Below are positions 61,262 through 64,000 of a stretch of 64,000 nucleotides of DNA, piece by piece. The stretch lies in assembly GCA_035693025.1 (NCBI GenBank), contig DASSHI010000001.1, positions 186,001 to 250,000 of the forward strand, in the 5' to 3' direction. Within the stretch, counting starts at the first letter, position 1. Every line of letters starts with the position of its first letter. This DNA is from VRUE01 sp035693025 (GTDB taxonomy: Bacteria > Actinomycetota > Thermoleophilia > Solirubrobacterales > 70-9). Both the position numbers and the translations under genes were made by a program. Below the pieces are notes generated by a model. It did not search any database. It was not told the origin of the DNA and saw only the letters and a list, made by a program, of their open reading frames with translations.

Positions 61262-61920
61262 GCGCGGGATTCGACCAGGCGCGTCCGGCCGCCCAACTCG
61301 ACCGTCCCGTCGGCGAGCGGCTCGCAGCGGAGAATCGAGCCGTGTCCCTGATGGACCGTGAGCTGCCGACCGAGTTGGGCGCAGAGGGCGATCGCGGCCG
61401 ACCCCGTGGCCTCGTCCTCGTCGATCCCCAGCTCGGGGGCGAAGGCGCGGGCACGGATCGTCCCGGCGTCCTCATCGATCCAGGCCCAGGCGTACGTGTT
61501 CGCGCCGGCTGCGGCCGGATCGAGTCGCCGGACATCGGCCGGAGAGCGCAGCTGTCGGTACTCGAAGGGCGGCGCCCACTCGGGACGGGCGACGACGAAC
61601 GCGTCCTCGCCCGCGTTTCGAACCCCGATCTCTCCGGCGATGGTGCGCAATGCCTGCACCGGCGAGCCCTCGTGTGCAAGCAACCAGGCGACGCCCACCG
61701 TCGGATGGCCCGCGAAGGGGAGCTCGACCTCGGGGGTGTAGATCCGCAGCCGACCATCGGCCCGATCCTCGACGAAGGCCGTCTCGCTGAAGCCGAGCTG
61801 AGCGGCAATGCCCTGACGCTCGGCGACGGGCACCCGCTCTCCGTCGAGGAACACGCCGAGCGGGTTGCCCCACTCGCCGTCCTCGTTGACGAAGACGCGC
61901 AGGACACGGAGGTCGGCCAC
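61216..61920 (-). CDS. PhzF-family isomerase-like protein
   Basis: A 234-residue protein of the PhzF fold: WGNPLGVFLDG, GFSETAFVED with the conserved Glu, ELPFAGHPTVGVAWLL and DEATGSAAIALC, with QGHGSILRC near the end. PhzF catalyses an isomerisation in phenazine synthesis, but most homologues have other roles and no phenazine genes are here. It is shorter than PhzF (about 280). The start codon is GTG at 61920. Confidence 0.85.
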   Translation of the reverse strand: MADLRVLRVFVNEDGEWGNPLGVFLDGERVPVAERQGIAAQLGFSETAFVEDRADGRLRIYTPEVELPFAGHPTVGVAWLLAHEGSPVQALRTIAGEIGVRNAGEDAFVVARPEWAPPFEYRQLRSPADVRRLDPAAAGANTYAWAWIDEDAGTIRARAFAPELGIDEDEATGSAAIALCAQLGRQLTVHQGHGSILRCEPLADGTVELGGRTRLVESRAQSPNPPTPRSPHPR

Positions 61921-61999
61921 CGCCCGATCTTAGGCGGCTCCGCCGTCCTCTGGGAGAGAATGCATCGCGGCGTGTTCGTCCCACAACGAGAGGAGAGAA

Positions 62000-62302
62000 G
62001 TGTCCGAGTCAGCAGAGAAGCGAGGTTGGGGACGGCGCCTGCCGGCCCTGCTGGTTGTCCTGTCCATCGGTATCGCCGGGGTTGCATGGGCCGGCTGCGG
62101 CGGTAGCAGCGACAGCACCGGCGAAGCCCAAAATCAGATTGAAAACGGCCTCGAAGAAGCAAAGGAAGGCCTCGAAAAGGGCAAGGAACAAGCCCGGAAG
62201 TCGATCGAAAGGGCCAAGCAGGAAGCCCAGAGGGGGATCGAAGAAGGTAAGAAGGAAGCCCAGCGCGGCATCGAAGAAGCCGGAAAGAACGCCCGGGAAT
62301 AA
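62000..62302 (+). CDS. small lipoprotein with helical repeat tail
   Basis: A 100-residue exported protein. The signal LLVVLSIGIAGVAWAGC has a lipobox, so the mature Cys is lipidated. The rest is a continuous amphipathic helix built from repeats of the type GLEEAKEGLEKGKEQ, KSIERAKQEAQRGIE and EGKKEAQRGIE, spaced by about 11 residues, like apolipoprotein/LEA helices. It may lie along the membrane or cell wall. The function is unknown. A GTG start at 62000. Confidence 0.75.
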   Translation: MSESAEKRGWGRRLPALLVVLSIGIAGVAWAGCGGSSDSTGEAQNQIENGLEEAKEGLEKGKEQARKSIERAKQEAQRGIEEGKKEAQRGIEEAGKNARE

Positions 62303-62307
62303 TCGCT

Positions 62308-63600
62308 TCAGACTGAAGCGGCCGCCGGGGCCGACTCTTCGGCGAGGTCCTCGGCAAGGGCCTCGACGACGCGCGGGTCGAACTGGCTGCCGCCGCTGCG
62401 GCGCAGCTCGGCCAGTGCTTCGGTGGGGCCGATCGGTTCGCGGTGGGGACGCGCTTCGGCAAGCGCCGCGAAGGCGACTGCGACCGCGATCACCCGAGCG
62501 CCGAGCGGGATCGAGTCGCCGGCCAAGCCGTCGGGATAGCCGCTGCCGTCGAAGCGCTCGGAGCTGGAGCGGACAAGGCGGGCGACTCCGGCGAGGCTCG
62601 GCGCCGCGGCGACGATCCTGGCGCCGTCCGCGGTTTGGCTGCGCACCAGTGCCCGCTCTACTTCGTCCAGTTGCTCCTTTTCGAGGACCGAGTCCGGTAT
62701 CGCCAGCAGGCCGACCCGTTGCAGCTCCGCAGCAAGGGCGATGTCGTCGATTGCTTCGCGGTCGACCCGCAGCCGCCTCGCGAGGGAGATCGCCCGATAG
62801 GCGGCGAGGCGTGGACTGCCGGCCAGGTCTGGCCGTCGGGCATCGAGGGCCGCCATCAGCACGGCGTGGGCTTGGCGCCTGGCCGAGCGCTGGCGTCGTT
62901 GCCGGTGCGCCGCGAGCCGCCGGCCGGCGAGCTGGAATGCCGCCTCGGCATCGCCCGCCTCGGTGGGAATGGTCGCCTCTCCGTAGGAGCGCCCGTTGAG
63001 CGTTTCGGAGTCATCGTCGCACCCGCCGGTTGCCGCCAGGACGATCTCACCGAGCTGTCGCCCGGCGACCGGGACGAGGACGGCGAGCCTGCTCGCAGCG
63101 ACCCGGTAGGCGATCCCGCCGAGCGGGGAGACCGCGTCGAGGAGCTGGTGGCCCGAGCGGCGGAGGACCTCGTCGCCGGAGCTATAGCCGAGGCGGTCGT
63201 TGTGTGCCTCCAGTCCCTCAAGCTCGAGCAGGACCAGTACCCAGCCGCCGCCGGGCGCCGCTGCGGCCGCTGAGATGTCGGCTTCGAGGCTGGCGCGATT
63301 GCGCAGGCCGGTGACCCTGTCGTTGACGGAATCGCGCCGGCGCTGCACGAGCTCATGGGATTGGCGCCGGTTCGTTTCGACCATCCGCAGGAAGACCGTG
63401 ACGATCAGGCCCAGGGTCAGCCAGAAGACAAGCGCGGGAACCCTCTGGTTGAGATGGTCGAAGACGAGCAGCGCCATGCTGATCAACGCAAAGAGGGCTG
63501 GACCGATCATCGAACGCCATCCACTCGGTCCGACCACTGCGCTCCATGCCCCGCGGATCACGTACACAGTCCCCCATCGGCCGGTCTGGGCCGAGGGCAA
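62308..63600 (-). CDS. membrane protein with degenerate GGDEF and HD-GYP domains
   Basis: Two N-terminal membrane helices (about residues 32-74), then a GGDEF-like domain (DRVTGLRNRASLEADI, LLELEGLEAHNDRLGYSSGD) in which the signature loop reads RVAASR near residue 167 instead of GGDEF. The C-terminal half resembles HD-GYP (SSSERFDGSGYPDGLAGDSIPLGARV) but lacks the HD pair (LQRVG where LHDIG is usual) and the VADVFDAL stretch reads VAVAFAAL. So both cyclic-di-GMP activities are probably lost and a binding or scaffold role is likely. The TTG start at 63600 is uncertain; GTG 63567 is an alternative. Confidence 0.85.
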   Translation of the reverse strand: MPSAQTGRWGTVYVIRGAWSAVVGPSGWRSMIGPALFALISMALLVFDHLNQRVPALVFWLTLGLIVTVFLRMVETNRRQSHELVQRRRDSVNDRVTGLRNRASLEADISAAAAAPGGGWVLVLLELEGLEAHNDRLGYSSGDEVLRRSGHQLLDAVSPLGGIAYRVAASRLAVLVPVAGRQLGEIVLAATGGCDDDSETLNGRSYGEATIPTEAGDAEAAFQLAGRRLAAHRQRRQRSARRQAHAVLMAALDARRPDLAGSPRLAAYRAISLARRLRVDREAIDDIALAAELQRVGLLAIPDSVLEKEQLDEVERALVRSQTADGARIVAAAPSLAGVARLVRSSSERFDGSGYPDGLAGDSIPLGARVIAVAVAFAALAEARPHREPIGPTEALAELRRSGGSQFDPRVVEALAEDLAEESAPAAASV

Positions 63601-63630
63601 CCCCCCGCGGACGATTAATCGAGGTCGTGC

Positions 63631-64000
63631 TCAGCGGACGACGCAGTTGCGCGTCAGCGTGGTCACGATCTTCTTGCCTTCGGCGAACTCGAACGTTCCC
63701 CGGGTAAAGGAGAAGATCGCCCCTGGGAAGCCGGTGGGGGCGGCGCAGCGGGCGCTGAGGAAGCTATAGCGCTTGCCGCGGAAGCTGTAGCGACGGTCGA
63801 AGACGAGGGCGACGTCGGTGACGTAGCCGAGATCGGACGCGAGTTTCGGAACCCTGGCCGCCAGCACCGTGCCGAATTTGCCTCGTCGCGGATGCCGGAT
63901 CGTGAACGCCAGCACCACGGTGACGTCGGTGGGCGTGGACGCGTAGACGTGCAGCAGGATCGCCGGCCGACCGTGGGCGAGGCCGTTGAACGCCAGCATC
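63631..64000 (-). CDS. unknown protein, N-terminal part outside window
   Basis: The frame covers at least 122 residues and runs to the right edge, so an ATG at 63999 may be internal. The visible portion is beta-rich (VVLAFTIRHPRRGKFGTVLAA, YSFRGKRYSFLSARC) and has two cysteines. No named domain recognised. It is separated from the degenerate GGDEF/HD-GYP gene by 30 bp on the same strand. Confidence 0.65.
   Translation of the reverse strand, partial: MLAFNGLAHGRPAILLHVYASTPTDVTVVLAFTIRHPRRGKFGTVLAARVPKLASDLGYVTDVALVFDRRYSFRGKRYSFLSARCAAPTGFPGAIFSFTRGTFEFAEGKKIVTTLTRNCVVR

Overview
The window is high-GC DNA with tightly packed genes, many GTG starts and 1-4 bp ATGA/GTGA/TAGTG overlaps. The order of core genes (mnmA; alaS-ruvX-mltG-aroE-aroC-aroKB-aroQ-pepP; efp-nusB-xseB-ispA-dxs; tlyA-nadK-recN-steA-mctB-pyrG-xerD; mutM-recO-dgt-dnaG) is that of an actinobacterium. 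Deep-branching Thermoleophilia, probably Solirubrobacterales, fits best. This is inferred from gene order and protein style, not from a marker search.

Layout. 1-19.6 kb is core chromosome: tRNA modification, an unusual ECF sigma factor fused to an anti-sigma-type zinc finger, alanyl-tRNA synthetase, the shikimate pathway (with a shikimate kinase/dehydroquinate synthase fusion), EF-P, NusB and isoprenoid precursor genes. 19.7-35.4 kb is an accessory block inserted between dxs and tlyA. It is framed by three direct copies of a 24-bp sequence (19733, 21083, 35374), which suggests two elements in tandem: a 1.3-kb remnant, then a 14.3-kb integrative and mobilizable element. That element has a tyrosine integrase, a small excisionase-like protein, a MobF relaxase-helicase, several small regulators, and cargo dominated by defence and toxin-antitoxin families (HigBA, Mrr, DUF433/DUF5615, TIGR02391, AlbA_2/Schlafen-like, and a possible PD-(D/E)XK protein). 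I see no coupling protein or type IV secretion genes, so transfer would need a helper. 35.7-53 kb returns to core chromosome, largely in the order known from Mycobacterium tuberculosis (tlyA-nadK-recN-steA-mctB-pyrG-xerD), followed by DNA repair genes and primase. 53.1-64 kb is looser chromosome: two tRNA genes, a glycosyltransferase, short-chain dehydrogenases, a redoxin-like lipoprotein with an Hpt protein and a flavin monooxygenase, an ECF sigma/anti-sigma pair, a SET-domain protein, a truncated glutathione S-transferase, and a GGDEF/HD-GYP protein whose signature residues are degenerate.

Most striking non-coding structure: paired TGTGGCAC motifs at both ends of the element with identical 12-bp phasing; a 73-bp three-armed inverted-repeat structure behind the relaxase gene; an almost adenine-free segment in front of the relaxase that could be oriT; nested inverted repeats between higB and higA; and several long dyads at operon ends (after nadK, xerD and dnaG). 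The best candidate for something new is the element as a whole: its attachment site apparently lies in a conserved non-coding sequence rather than in a tRNA gene, it has accreted in tandem, and it carries several unrecognised proteins beside defence genes.
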